Shown one piece after another: positions 1 through 11,555 of a DNA stretch of 64,000 nt. Numbering within the stretch: the first letter of the stretch is position 1; each line of letters starts with the position of its first letter. A program made the translations under genes and the position numbers. The stretch covers positions 1,178,001 through 1,242,000 of the forward strand of contig NC_133123.1 in the NCBI RefSeq assembly GCF_033568475.1, written 5' to 3'. The DNA comes from Henckelia pumila. Taxonomy: Eukaryota > Streptophyta > Magnoliopsida > Lamiales > Gesneriaceae. The notes below the pieces were generated by a model. The model was not told the origin of the DNA. It was given only the letters and a program-made list of their open reading frames with translations, and did no database searches.

Positions 1-1188
1 TTTAAAAATTTGAAGGGACTTTAGGTTGTGACATTTTGAAATCAAATAATGGTTTAGTATTGATCGAACCAATGTAATGGTTTAGTATTTACGGTGAAGA
101 ATGTAATTAATGTGTGTAATATTACTTTTTGTTGTCAATTTTAAATTAGAGGCCAAAATATGTGATGAATTATATATTTTGTTAGTGAATAAAAATATGG
201 ATACAAATTATTACAATCGTCACCACCATCATCATAATAATTAATAATGGCGGCCCCGCCTGGCTATATGTAGTTGATTTAGATGTTCTTCATAATCAAT
301 TCAATAAATATATATACATTTTATTTGTTTATATAAATTAAAAAAAATATCAAATGCATGAATCTCACGGAGAAGTAATGATATGTGACGTCACCTTATC
401 AAAAGCTAATAGAAAAAAGTAATAGGGTTGGTTGATAAGATCAACGTGAAAGTGCACCAATCATAGACAAGAACCCTTTTTAATTCTTTTTTAAAAAAAA
501 TTTGAAAATCAATGTGAAATCTCCTCCTCCGTTTTTCACTACAGCCACCTCGTACTTTTGAAAACACCCCACATATGATTTTGACGTGACGTCCAACAAC
601 TTAAACCATTCAAGTAAAATACGAGGAGTAGTCCTTTCAAGAAGAAAATATATATATACGTGGAGTTGTAACTGTATCATAACCACTATGCCAATTTGTT
701 ACATGTGTTACTTGGTGAATTCTCCACCTTCTGAAAAATAACCTCGTTTTGGGTGGTGGGGATCCAGGGATTTTGGAACACTGCCTAAGTAAACAAGTGT
801 ATCATTTGATGTTATTGCGAGAAAATTTGATGAATTTCAGCCATGGGTGATGGTGGAAAATGGCAAGTTCCCACCCATTAAAATGTTCGTTTTCCATGAG
901 TAAGATTACACGTTACACATTTTGTGCCGTTTCACCGGCTTTTCGCGGTCCACCCCAGATATCCTTACTGTTTAGGTTGCTGGAACAACCAACGTACATA
1001 GGAGAACTCAAAGTGTTACACATGATCTCTGTATTAGTCTGTATAGTATCAATTTTATGTTCTGTTTCATGTCCTTCCCTCGAAAAAAAAAAAAACTAAT
1101 GTATTGTGTTTTGACAACTAAAAAAGATCACTCGAATACAGAGAATAAAATTTACATGTCACGATCGATGTTGGGGGGCTTTTGGATG
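1..1188. other. 3' flank of the SCAMP gene, no gene seen
   Basis: AT-rich sequence downstream of the minus-strand SCAMP stop codon. The part next to position 1188 probably includes the SCAMP 3' UTR. Short open frames here have no recognisable domain and no coding character. I see no further gene. Confidence 0.5.
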
Positions 1189-4100
1189 TTATATTGCCGC
1201 TCTCATGGCTCCCCTAGCGGCTTCACGCTTCATTTCTGCAGCTTTGCCACTGCCTCGGAAGTACGTGTATACTTGCTGCACAAAGGATCGGAAGCAACAG
1301 TAAGAATTCCGACCAAACGACTCACTTGCATGTACAGCATAGAGTGGAATTAATACTGGAAAATCAACAAATAAAAAATGCCAGACCTGAATAACCCAAA
1401 GGCTTAGAACTGATTCCAGGCAAAATAGTCCGAATCCGATGAAGTAGAAAACCTGTGACATTTATTCTTTTTGTTATCAGATTTCTGCTACAGAAGAGAG
1501 TGGAGGGATCCCTTTTGTATCAATAAAATCATAAACTTAATCTGCTACAGATATGTTAAACTACTTGCTCATCATCACAGCTCAATGGGGATTAAAAACT
1601 CACCCCGACTATAACATGATCGCCTATGATATCTATAGCTGGCAGGATACCTCTGTAAAAACCAGCATCCGTGATCAGACTAAACATCATTCGAAAAGCT
1701 TCGAGGATAATACAACACAGATTAAATTAAATAATTCAAAATTAAGTGAACAAGGATTCGCAGGTGGAAATCATGAAATGAAAAATTTCAAGGAAGACTT
1801 ACGTCAGGGATTTCCCTTTGAAAACAATTGGAGGCGCAACTGCCGCAAATATACAAAAGCCAATATGAAGCTGCAAGGATGTGAAATGAAGCATTGTGAT
1901 CAGTTTGCAGATACAAAAATCCATGACAACTCATATAAGAAACTCACCAAGTAAAACAAGAAAAACCACCCAAACTTCAACGCACTCTCTTTTCTGTAAT
2001 ATATAAAGGAACAAGAAGTCAAACTCTATAAAGAATCGCCAACAGTTGATCCATGTATGTATACAACAACAAATCAGGCATTCAACGAAATTCCGATCTC
2101 CACATTGATGAATTTCCCCAACCTAGAAAGCTGTCCATATATCAAGTTTCAGCAACAACCTTTTGAATCCCCATGTTTTCCACCATAATCATACTCGAGA
2201 CTAACTGTAAATTTTGGTTTTGCAAGAGATAAAAAGACGGACCTAAAAGCTCGGTAAAGTGGGCGATACCATAACACATAGGCTCCTGGAACCCCCGCAA
2301 TGAAGTAAATAACACCAAGAAACCAGATCTTCGGATCTACGAGATGATTATAAAGTTAGAAGCATGAGTCCAAAACACACACGTCAATAATAGAACACAA
2401 TAGCACGATTGGACAACAACCTCCAAGTTTAATCCATGCGGCAGTCACAGCAACCAAATTCCATAAAAGGGCAACTGTGAGTCCTGATCACCACCAGCGC
2501 AAGCATGATTAGTAACTTTCATATACAATCCACCTCATATCCTCAACGACAAGTAACAGGGAAGTCATGCAGATTTTAAACTAAATGACAAGAATTCTTT
2601 GATGCACCCAAAACTGTGATCCTGCACTCAATTAATCTTGATCTCTGTGAACCATGGATACAAAGACATGCAGGATCTCCAATCTTTACATGAGTGGTGT
2701 GGTCTTGGTTCTCTTTGATACACAAAAATAATCTGGCAATCTCAGACTCAGTTGAATGTTAAGAGGAAAAAAAAATGGTTGCACCCAATTCAACAGACAT
2801 TCTCTAGTCAACAAGTTGTCTGGAACAAATTTCATCCAAACGCACAGTACTTTGATTTTAAAAAGGAAAGTGTTAGATGTCCCACGTCGGGTAGATTAAG
2901 TTCTTGAAAGTTGTATATATGGATTTGAACAGTCATCCCCACTTGAGCGAGCATGTATAAATCTGAGATTTTTATTATCCTTTCTGTTGAGATTATGGAC
3001 TTGGGCCAACAGCTTTCACTCAAGTAGATAACAAATCTCAACCATGCATAATTAAATTACTTCTATTTTGTTATATCTAGACAAAGTATGATAAATCCTG
3101 ACCATTTTTAACACTCTACAATTGAAAAGTAAAACAATTATATAAAGGGGAATGAGAAACTACAGGATAAACTTAGCAGAATAAGGTAGGTGACAAGAAA
3201 CCACAGAACTTCCACAGCAATGCTATCAAATTACGTACCCAACAAGGTTGTAAATGCAACATATTGCAACCTCTGCAGATGAATTGGTATTTCATTCGCA
3301 ATGTCATGATGAATGATGGGGAAAAAGGGTGGCCAATTTTTCTCCTCAAGAACAATACCAGCTGCACAGAAACAAAAGACAATGAATTTATCTTCATTAT
3401 GGCGTAAATTCAAGAAAGTAAGAAATTTTTTTAATGAACGAAAAACAAGAAGTTTCAATTAAATAAGAAAATGCACCTCGTGCAGCAGCTTCTTCTTTTC
3501 TCCTAACTTCCTGCAGGGCCACATTAACATGCATTAGAAGAGTCCAAACTAAAAACATCTTGCATGCGTGTGTGTGATTTGGTTTTTTTGGTCCGGACAT
3601 AGGGATGCAGGGATAGATGAGCTGGCTGGATCAGGGTCAATTGAGTTGGAAATTTTGAACTTGAGCTCAAACCCAATTTTAGTTGTCCGTGAGCTTGTAA
3701 GTTGCTTGTGAGATAAATTTCTTAAAAAATAACATTTTTAATATTATATATAATACTATTGTTGATTTTACTTATAAATTTCATGAATGTGCTCAAACCC
3801 CGCAAATCAAACTCGTGATTTGAGCTCAAGGCAGACTGTTTTCTAATCCAGCTCGCAATGGATTGGGCCTATCACATACATTAGAAAATATCGACATGAC
3901 GCAAAATGTAGTCCAGTGGACACATATACACAAGTCAAAGGATCCACAAAAGAACCCTTTATATTATGCTTAATTGCTCATAGCTATTAGGCAACAATGT
4001 GGGAACTCCACTCAAATATTCAAAGAATTAAAGACTGATGCTAGATGGAGAAGTGCATTTACTGCAGGCACGGAGGTGCAAAATAAATGGATATTAAGAG

Positions 4101-7100
4101 CTCAGAAGGATTGTCGCACTAAGTTTTACAAATTATCATTTGGTTGCTCCTTTCATCGTAACAATGAATAGCAGGGTCTACAAGACAGGAGTCAGTAAAT
4201 AAATTCATTACACATCAGGGTCGAAAGATTCCCAAAAATTCACGTTGCGCATATGCAGTTACCTGTTCCCTCCTTTTCAATTCATTTTCCTTAGCTTGTA
4301 GCTCTCTTTCCTTCTTTTTCAAGTCCTGTATTTGTGGTTATTTTCTTAGAAGATGTAGTGGGGCAGAGTGAAGGAAAAGATAACTGAAAAAATAAATATA
4401 GTGTCACAGGTTCAAGTTAAAAACTTGCACCTACCGCAGCACTATCCATAGGAATATCAACAGGAGCTGTAGGATTGTAGAAATCAGCAGGTTCTGGAGG
4501 AAGGGGCGAAAGTCTCGAGTTCGTGGCAGTCTGAAAACAGAGAAATCAAAGTTTCACGTGATTGATGATAATACAGCAATTTATATCGCTCAAGGATTAA
4601 ATTATCAAAGTGCCGATAGATCATGTTGGTTATAATAAGTCATAAGTCGCATTTCTTTGTTTTACGTTTTCTTTAGCTTAATTACGTGGTTAGGCACTCT
4701 TGTATATATACAATTCCTTTGTACATCATATTAAGATATACAGTTACAGAGTTTCTTTTTCACTCTGTTATACTCTTAACATGGTATCATAGAGCTTAGG
4801 TCTTGGGCGATGCTTCATTTTTTTTCTCGCCGCTTCTTCGGCTTCGAGTTTGATCTACTGCAGCTCAGATCTATTATCCACTTTCAGATTGGAGCTTGAT
4901 CGCTGTTTTGTTTTGCATCAACATCAAGATTTTTGTGTGAATCGCAGCTCGATCCCTGTTTTGGCTTTTAAATTGCAATGGCAGGTTACACCAATTCGAA
5001 TGATCCTTTGTTCATTCATCCCTCGGATACTCCAGGTATAAATATCATCAATGAGCAATTGATAGGTGTTGATAATTACAGTATCTGGAGTCGCGCTATG
5101 CTAATTGCTTTGCGCGCCAAAAATAAGATCTCCTTTATCGATGGAACTTGTCCACGTCCAGCTTTGGGAACTCTTTCACTCACTCAATGGGAGCGCTGTA
5201 ACGCACTTGTGTTGTCATGGATTATGAACACAGTTTCTAAAGAAATTTTTGGCGGGATCGTTTACTCTAGTGAGGCTTCTACCGTATGGTCTGATTTGAA
5301 GGAACGATTTGATAAGGTTAATGGATCTCGGATTTTTGCGCTTCATCGAGAGATCGGCCGATTGCATCAAGGTACCAACACTATCTCAACATATTATAGT
5401 CGACTCAAACAGCTTTGGGATGAGTTCGGGTCCTTGGTTCCATTACCTTCGTGTGACTGTGTTACCGCACGGAAGTATATTGAACATGATCAACAACTGA
5501 AGCTCTTGCAGTTCTTGATGGGTCTTAACGATAGTTTTATGCATGTGAGGAGTCAGATTTTATTGATGATGCCTTTACCCACTGTTAGTCAGGCTTTCTC
5601 TTTGATTTCTCAAGAAGAGTCACATCGATCTTTGGCTACTGTAGAACCATCTCCATCTGTTTTTTATTCTGCACAACATAGAGTTGCTGTTGAGGCACCT
5701 CCATCTGGTTTTTATTCTGCGCCAAATAGAGCTGCTGAATCTAAAAAGGATGAGCTTCGATGTGATCATTGTAATGGTCCCGGCCATACTAAGGCTTATT
5801 GTTATAAGCTTGTTGGTTATCCTCCTGGACATCGACTCTACAAACCACAGTATTTTAAAAATGCTCCAAGGAAACCATACCGGGATTTTAACAAGGTGAG
5901 GAAGGGCCAAACAGATGTAAATGTGGTTGAAGGAAGTACTGATGAGACATCTAAAGTGGAGAATTCCAATCCTATATTTACCCCTGCTCAATATGCTGAA
6001 ATACTTAAGATGTTGGGACAAAATTTCTTGAAACCTCAAGATGATCACATTGCTAATATGGCAGGTAGTCTTTCTGTTAATGGAAGCATAAATTGGATTC
6101 TTGATACAGGGGCAAATGAACACATGACTGGTAATATTTCACTACTTCAAAGTGCCAGATCTTTGCCTGAACCATCTAGTACAGTGAGGTTGCCTAATGG
6201 TGCTCGTGTCAAAATCAATAGTGTAGGATCTGTCAATTTTTCTGACAACCTCATTCTCCATAATGTTCTTTACATTCCTAACTTCCAATTTAATCTTTTG
6301 TCTGTCTCCAAACTATCTCAATCGCATAGCTGTGTTGTCATTTTTTTCCCTCATATCTGTCTATTTCAGGACCTCAAGAGTGGGAAGATAATGGGGATTG
6401 GTGAGGAGTGCAATGGTCTATACTATCTCAAGAGTTTCCTCTCCAAATCTTCTTGGTTCACTGTTAGCCAAACTTCTTCTTTCATACCTCATGTTAATAT
6501 TTCTTGTAATTCCACTAGTATTGATGTGTGGCATCAACGTTTAGGACATATGTCCCTTTCTAGAATGAGTATGTTACCTTTTATTGTCACAACAGATTCT
6601 TTACATCACTGTGTTGTTTGTCCATTATCAAAACAAACCAGATTAGTGTTTCCTAAAGCAACTCTGTCTCGAGCTTTGCACTCTTTTGCTTTATTACATA
6701 TGGATATTTGGGGGCCCTTTAGAGTCCCTACCTATAATGGGGAACGATATTTCTTAACAATTGTTGATGACTTTTCTAGGGGCACATGGGTGTATCTTAT
6801 GCAATCTAAGTTAGACTCACTTCAAATTCTCAAGAATTTTTTTGTCATGGCCCGAACACAGTTTAAAGCCAATATTCAAACAATTAGAACTGATAATGCA
6901 TCAGATTTTTTCAAAACTGAGTGCAGAACTTTGCTCTCTTCCCTTGGCATTGTTCATCAAAGTTCCTGTCCATATACACCCCAACAAAATGGGGTGGTTG
7001 AAAGAAAACATAAACATATTCTTGAGATAGCTAGATCATTGAGATTTCAATCCTCTCTTCCACTCAAGTTTTGGGGTGACTGTGTATTAACCGCAGTGTA

Positions 7101-10024
7101 TCTAATCAATCGAACTCCAACTCCACTTCTCCACAATAAAACACCTTTTGAAATTCTATTTCATAAACCACCCTCTTTTGACCACCTCAAAGTTTTTGGA
7201 TGTCTTTGTTATGTTACTTCATTGGTTATTGAGCATAAGTTTTCTGCTCGTGCTAACCCTTGTGTATTCTTGGGATATTCTAATGTTCAAAAAGGGTATA
7301 GAGTCATGAACATACACACTCACAAGTTTTATGTTTCAAGAGATATTGTGTTTCATGAACATATATTTCCTTTTGCAACTCCATCTTCTGATTTACCTAT
7401 CTTTTCTCCCTCTATTCCCATCATTGACACCGATGCTCTTGCTGATTCTTTTCCAGAAACTAATCACATCCCGGCTTCTGCTCCTATTCTTAATTCACCT
7501 TCTCAGTTACGACGGTCTTCTAGAATATCTAGACCACCTGTTTGGACTACTGATTTTTCATGTCCCACATTACCTCCAAGTATTCATGCTTCCTGCTTAT
7601 ATCCCATATCCAACCACCTTCAATATTTCAATTTTTCTCCCGTTTATCAGAGTTTTCTAGCTGCCATCTCTTCAGTTAAAGAGCCACGATTTTACCATGA
7701 AGCTCTTACTGATCCTCGGTGGCAACAGGCAATGGCTCTGGAACTTGAAGCTTTGGAGTCTAACCATACATGGGATGTAGTGGAGTTGCCTCCCAACGTA
7801 AAGCCAATTGGTTGTCGGTGGGTTTACAAGATTAAGTTCTTACCGGATGGCAAAGTGGATCGTTTTAAAGCCCGTTTGGTGGCCAAGGGTTATACACAAC
7901 AGCTTGGAATAGATTTTCATGACACTTTTTCTCCGACTGCAAAAATTGTGACCATCCGATGTTTTCTAACACTTGCAGCCATGTATTGTTGGCCTTTGCA
8001 TCAGCTGGATGTCGCAAATGCGTTTCTTCAAGGCAACTTAGATGAGGACATCTACATGCGTCTGCCACAAGGTTACAATGTGACTGGTTCAAATAAGGTT
8101 TGCAAGCTACGCAAATCTTTATATGGTCTCAAACAAGCATCTCGGCAATGGAATATTAAATTTGCAAGTGTGATGCGTGAAGGAGGTTTTAATCAATCTC
8201 AACATGATCATTCTTTATTTGTTCACATGGAGGGATCTCATATTACACTTTTGATTGTATATGTTGATGACATTATCATCACCGGCAGTAATGCACATGC
8301 CATAACCAAGTTGAAGAAGTATCTTCATTCTAAACTACAGCTTCGAGATATGGGACCATTGAAGTATTTCTTGGGTATTGAAATTGCCCGATCTAAAGAA
8401 GGAATTTACTTAAATCAAAGAAAGTATGCTCTTGAGTTAGTTGCCGATGTTGGTGTCTCAGGTGCTAAACCATTTGCTACACCCATGGAACAACACAAAA
8501 AATTGACTAGCCATGATCTGGATTCTCTTATACATCAAGATCAGCAGCATGCGTTGGATGATCCTTTACTCTCAGATCCAGACAAATTTCGGCGCTTGAT
8601 TGGACGTCTCCTTTATCTTACTATTACTCGTCCAGATATATGTTATGTTGTGCAACACTTGAGCCAATTTATGCATGCTCCTAAGACATCACACATGGAT
8701 GCTGCTATAAGAGTGACTCGATATATTAAAGGTTCTCCTGGATTGGGCATTTTGTTGCCTGCTAAGAATTCTTTCCAGCTTTCTGGGTATTGTGATTCTG
8801 ATTGGGCTTCATGTCCCATGACTCGCCGATCTCTTACGGGCTACTGCATTAAGCTTGGAGATTCCCTACTGTCCTGGCGAACAAAGAAGCAGAACACTGT
8901 GTCTCGTTCTTCTGCTGAGGCAGAGTACCGAGCTATGGCCTCCACCACATGTGAACTTGTTTGGATTATGGGCTTGCTGGGAGATATGGGTGTTAAGTTG
9001 ACTGGTCCGGCCACCATGTATTGTGATAATCAGGCTGCGATACACATTGCAGCTAATCCTATGTATCACGAGCGGACTAAACACATTGAGATTGATTGTC
9101 ATTTGGTGCGTGAGAAAATTGCAGCCGGTTTAATCAAGACGATGCATCTTCCTACTTCTCTTCAACTTGCAGATCTTTTCACCAAGGCTTTAGGATATGA
9201 TCAGTTTTCGTTTTTACTGTCCAAGCTTGGTATACGCAATCTATACCAAGCTTGAGGGGGGTCTGTTGGTTATAATAAGTCATAAGTCGCATTTCTTTGT
9301 TTTACGTTTTCTTTAGCTTAATTACGTGGTTAGGCACTCTTGTATATATACAATTCCTTTGTACATCATATTAAGATATACAGTTACAGAGTTTCTTTTT
9401 CACTCTGTTATACTCTTAACAGATCAAGCATATTAAATCTGAATAAAATTCTTTCTAAAACTTGGAATAGATGAACTCACCGTAGTATAGAATGAGCCTC
9501 CGCTATAGTTGGAGCCTGCTTTACCTCTTGCCCCTCCATCCTAGATTTATATACAAATTGCTGTGTCAAGTGAATAAACGATAGACAAAAATCGAGAGTT
9601 TTCAAGTCTAATCAACAAACTTTTGGTACCTAAAAGACATGTGCAACTAAAATGGAAATTTCAGCCAACCTGATTGAAGGAAGCAACCGAAAACTCAGAC
9701 AGCATACAAAACTTAGGGGAAAACACGATTTTACGTGCCAAACAATATTCAGGTAACGAATGATTTCAAAATCACAAGGAATCCATATTTAATCAAGCCA
9801 TGAACACAAAACAATTATCAAAAGAAAACCCCACTTTTCTCCTCAAAACAAATTCTTCACTTAAAAACAGCAAAATAACTTCGGTTTTGCGCGGTTTGGA
9901 ACCCAAAATCAGTATCCACCAGCAAACCAAGACATAAATGCAGAAATAAACAGATAGAACTTACAGCAAAGGGATTGACTTCCTCTTCTTCATCAAATGG
10001 GTTACGATCATATCGGCCAGCCAT
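1189..10024 (-). CDS. Secretory carrier-associated membrane protein (SCAMP), 13 exons
   Basis: SCAMPs are four-span membrane proteins of the trans-Golgi network, endosomes and plasma membrane that act in vesicle trafficking. Exons by splice sites and reading phase: 10024-9965, 9540-9481, 4530-4435, 4325-4263, 3510-3477, 3361-3239, 2483-2421, 2336-2243, 1993-1948, 1870-1803, 1652-1604, 1452-1387, 1275-1189. They join in frame to 909 nt (302 aa), slightly longer than the usual 280-290. Seen: two NPF motifs in the first 20 residues ([20 protein letters not shown]), a charged coiled-coil stretch near residues 73-104, the family core [20 protein letters not shown] near 110, and four hydrophobic segments near 134-160, 168-190, 205-228 and 245-270. 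The C-terminus is basic ([13 protein letters not shown]). Intron 2 (9480-4531) carries a complete copia element; without it this intron would be about 150 bp. All splice sites stay GT/AG, so the gene is probably functional. Confidence 0.93.
2871..3113. repeat. Possible solo LTR / TRIM-like remnant in SCAMP intron 6
   Basis: The segment starts TGTTAGATGTCCCACGTCGG, a start I recall from small non-coding LTR (TRIM-like) repeats in plant genomes, and ends TTTTTAACA, giving TG...CA ends. No matching target duplication is visible. It lies between SCAMP exons 6 and 7. The identification is from memory of the motif only. Confidence 0.35.
4624..4781 (+). repeat. Copia-1 5' LTR
   Basis: 158-bp direct repeat, starting TGTTGGTTATAATAAG and ending TACTCTTAACA, the same as the copy at 9264-9421. 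Confidence 0.96.
4782..4795 (+). other. Copia-1 primer-binding site (initiator Met tRNA type)
   Basis: TGGTATCATAGAGC follows the LTR directly. The usual plant initiator-methionine tRNA complement is TGGTATCAGAGC, so this site carries two extra bases (TA) after TGGTATCA. Confidence 0.8.
4978..9255 (+). CDS. Copia-1 gag-pol polyprotein (1425 aa)
   Basis: One uninterrupted frame encodes the whole copia polyprotein. Domain order: UBN2-type gag in the first ~220 residues; CCHC knuckle ([14 protein letters not shown]) near residue 262; aspartic protease ([13 protein letters not shown]) near 375; GAG-pre-integrase (WHQRLGHMS) near 519; integrase core with HMDIWGPF near 576, RTDNASDF near 636 and ERKHKHILE near 675; reverse transcriptase from about 920 with active site [10 protein letters not shown] near 1095; RNase H with SDWAS near 1275 and SAEAEYRAM near 1313. 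The integrase-before-RT order defines copia. The stop lies at the start of the polypurine tract. The integrase second-Asp motif reads DNAS where DNGxEF is usual. Start chosen at MAGYTNS; the frame also opens a little upstream. Confidence 0.95.
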   Translation: MAGYTNSNDPLFIHPSDTPGINIINEQLIGVDNYSIWSRAMLIALRAKNKISFIDGTCPRPALGTLSLTQWERCNALVLSWIMNTVSKEIFGGIVYSSEASTVWSDLKERFDKVNGSRIFALHREIGRLHQGTNTISTYYSRLKQLWDEFGSLVPLPSCDCVTARKYIEHDQQLKLLQFLMGLNDSFMHVRSQILLMMPLPTVSQAFSLISQEESHRSLATVEPSPSVFYSAQHRVAVEAPPSGFYSAPNRAAESKKDELRCDHCNGPGHTKAYCYKLVGYPPGHRLYKPQYFKNAPRKPYRDFNKVRKGQTDVNVVEGSTDETSKVENSNPIFTPAQYAEILKMLGQNFLKPQDDHIANMAGSLSVNGSINWILDTGANEHMTGNISLLQSARSLPEPSSTVRLPNGARVKINSVGSVNFSDNLILHNVLYIPNFQFNLLSVSKLSQSHSCVVIFFPHICLFQDLKSGKIMGIGEECNGLYYLKSFLSKSSWFTVSQTSSFIPHVNISCNSTSIDVWHQRLGHMSLSRMSMLPFIVTTDSLHHCVVCPLSKQTRLVFPKATLSRALHSFALLHMDIWGPFRVPTYNGERYFLTIVDDFSRGTWVYLMQSKLDSLQILKNFFVMARTQFKANIQTIRTDNASDFFKTECRTLLSSLGIVHQSSCPYTPQQNGVVERKHKHILEIARSLRFQSSLPLKFWGDCVLTAVYLINRTPTPLLHNKTPFEILFHKPPSFDHLKVFGCLCYVTSLVIEHKFSARANPCVFLGYSNVQKGYRVMNIHTHKFYVSRDIVFHEHIFPFATPSSDLPIFSPSIPIIDTDALADSFPETNHIPASAPILNSPSQLRRSSRISRPPVWTTDFSCPTLPPSIHASCLYPISNHLQYFNFSPVYQSFLAAISSVKEPRFYHEALTDPRWQQAMALELEALESNHTWDVVELPPNVKPIGCRWVYKIKFLPDGKVDRFKARLVAKGYTQQLGIDFHDTFSPTAKIVTIRCFLTLAAMYCWPLHQLDVANAFLQGNLDEDIYMRLPQGYNVTGSNKVCKLRKSLYGLKQASRQWNIKFASVMREGGFNQSQHDHSLFVHMEGSHITLLIVYVDDIIITGSNAHAITKLKKYLHSKLQLRDMGPLKYFLGIEIARSKEGIYLNQRKYALELVADVGVSGAKPFATPMEQHKKLTSHDLDSLIHQDQQHALDDPLLSDPDKFRRLIGRLLYLTITRPDICYVVQHLSQFMHAPKTSHMDAAIRVTRYIKGSPGLGILLPAKNSFQLSGYCDSDWASCPMTRRSLTGYCIKLGDSLLSWRTKKQNTVSRSSAEAEYRAMASTTCELVWIMGLLGDMGVKLTGPATMYCDNQAAIHIAANPMYHERTKHIEIDCHLVREKIAAGLIKTMHLPTSLQLADLFTKALGYDQFSFLLSKLGIRNLYQA
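9254..9263 (+). other. Copia-1 polypurine tract
   Basis: The run GAGGGGGGTC lies directly before the 3' LTR and would prime plus-strand synthesis. It overlaps the polyprotein stop codon (TGA at 9253-9255). Confidence 0.8.
9264..9421 (+). repeat. Copia-1 3' LTR
   Basis: 158-bp copy of the LTR at 4624-4781 with no difference seen. Target duplication GATCA follows. Confidence 0.96.
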
Positions 10025-10849
10025 CTTCCCCAAGTAAATTAAATTATCTAGTATAGCAACAACAAAAGAGAGCTTCAAAATGTTATAAAGTAGAAAACTT
10101 TGAAGAAAAGCTGGAAGCTTGGGGTGAAAGGGGACGAAGAAATTTATGACAATCTAACATTCAAAGGTTGAACAGAGATTCTAGAAAGCGAGGCAGCGAT
10201 GGCTCTGGTCAGACAAAACGCGCTATTATTTTCCTTTGAATAACTTTAATTTGTATTTAATTATCACCGCGATTGTTGTTGAAAAACAAGTTTTCTAAGG
10301 TCTCTAGACCAAACGTCAGTTAAATTGTTTACAGTATTGGTTTTGGTTGTGCTTGGATTTCACCTGCTCCTTTGACACGTGTTTTCGTTCTTTACTTGTT
10401 AAGTAATCCCATCAAAACCAAAAAAACAAATGAGAAGGTATACCTGAATTCCTTTTGTGTTTGGTATAACTAAACTAATAGTTTATCCATCAAGGTGAGA
10501 GGATGTACAGTGTGTAGGAGGAAGAGAGAGACACGTGCACGCTTTGAGAAGACTTTTAGCCAAATCTATAAAAAAAACCATTCAATTACATTGATGTAGT
10601 TGACCAGAAAAGTACGTTTGATGCATGTGAATCATGGAAAATATCGTGCAAACAACTTCTCATATTAAAGTTACAATTTTTCTTGGATGAACATACATAC
10701 CTGTAAAAATGATGGTGTCTGTCCTTTATTTCTTGTCCACTGCAGAGCTTCCGGTCATTTTATAAGATGATTCCCCTGCCATCGATTCATGCAAACTCGT
10801 TGAGTAAATCTTAAAGGAGTGTCTTTTGTTTTAATTAACCTTAAAGCAA
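10025..10849. promoter_or_regulatory. Shared 5' region between SCAMP (-) and the MGCCVSTN gene (+)
   Basis: About 825 bp separate two divergent start codons. The part near 10025-10230 is probably SCAMP 5' UTR. No motif clear enough to fix a transcription start was found. The head-to-head layout means both promoters must lie here. Confidence 0.5.
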
Positions 10850-11555
10850 ATGGGTTGCTGCGTCAGTACGAATGACACTCCGCCAAAGAGTGCAAGAAGC
10901 GAAACAATGAAAGAAGTCCTCTCAGAAAACCACACAAGCTCTACTTTCGTAAATTTGGTAATCCATGATCAGGTTTCCAAGACCACCCCAGATGAGATGA
11001 AACAACGACATCTTCAAAAAATCTTCCATGGTCTCCGGTGAGCCTGAAGAGTGCTCCAAGATCTGCGGCACTGTCTGCGAAAGCCTGAGTCCTTCGACGA
11101 CAGTAACAGAGAAGAAAGAACAAAACGGGCACAGGTGCAACAATGTTCCTGAAATCCGACAGAGTAATTCACCGGCCAGGGTCAGGAAAGAATCATTTGA
11201 TGACGGCGGGTGGAGAGATAAAATCATTGGAAGATCACCAGTTAGGATATCCGATCCCTCACCTGATCGGGTCCGGCCAGTATCAGGACATGGGTCCCGG
11301 AGCAGTAAGGACAGCACCAGAAGGAAAAGGTCTCCCGCGATACTTATGCACTCTGGGTCATCAAAAAATGGTAACTTTCGGAGTCAATATTATGAGAAGA
11401 AAATGTGTAGGTCTCTCGATCCGGCCGGCTCAGTTTCAGGGGGAATGATCCGAAAGTTGAATGAACGGTAAGCCATTGGAGAAGACCAGGGGTCAACGAG
11501 GAATGACTCGCTTGAAAATCCATTTGTATCCTTGGAATGCTTCATATTTCTGTAA
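10850..11555 (+). pseudogene. MGCCVSTN-type plant protein, apparently broken
   Basis: The N-terminus MGCCVSTN has a myristoylatable Gly2 followed by palmitoylatable cysteines. An early KEVLSEN segment and the Ser/Pro/Arg-rich middle (SPARVRKESF, GRSPVRISDPSPDRV, RRKRSPA) resemble a plant family of unknown function with a C-terminus like SLENPxVSLECFIFL. Two lesions are visible. The first frame (10850-11041) closes and the homologous sequence resumes in another frame from about 11028, an overlap too short for an intron. An in-frame TAA at 11469-11471 is followed by 27 codons ending DSLENPFVSLECFIFL at 11552 and a stop at 11553-11555, the expected C-terminus. So this is either a young pseudogene or carries sequence errors. 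Family recognition is from memory. Confidence 0.6.

Larger units (their letters stand above)
4624..9421 (+). mobile_element. Complete Ty1/copia LTR retrotransposon (Copia-1) in SCAMP intron 2
   Basis: A 4798-bp element with 158-bp LTRs that read the same base for base, TG...CA ends, and a perfect 5-bp target duplication GATCA at 4619-4623 and 9422-9426. It holds a primer-binding site, one long gag-pol frame and a polypurine tract. It is antisense to SCAMP. Identical LTRs imply recent insertion, although 158 bp gives little time resolution. Confidence 0.97.

Noticed and set aside
860-1353. Two overlapping plus-strand open frames
   Set aside because: They overlap the last SCAMP exon or its 3' flank and have no domain.
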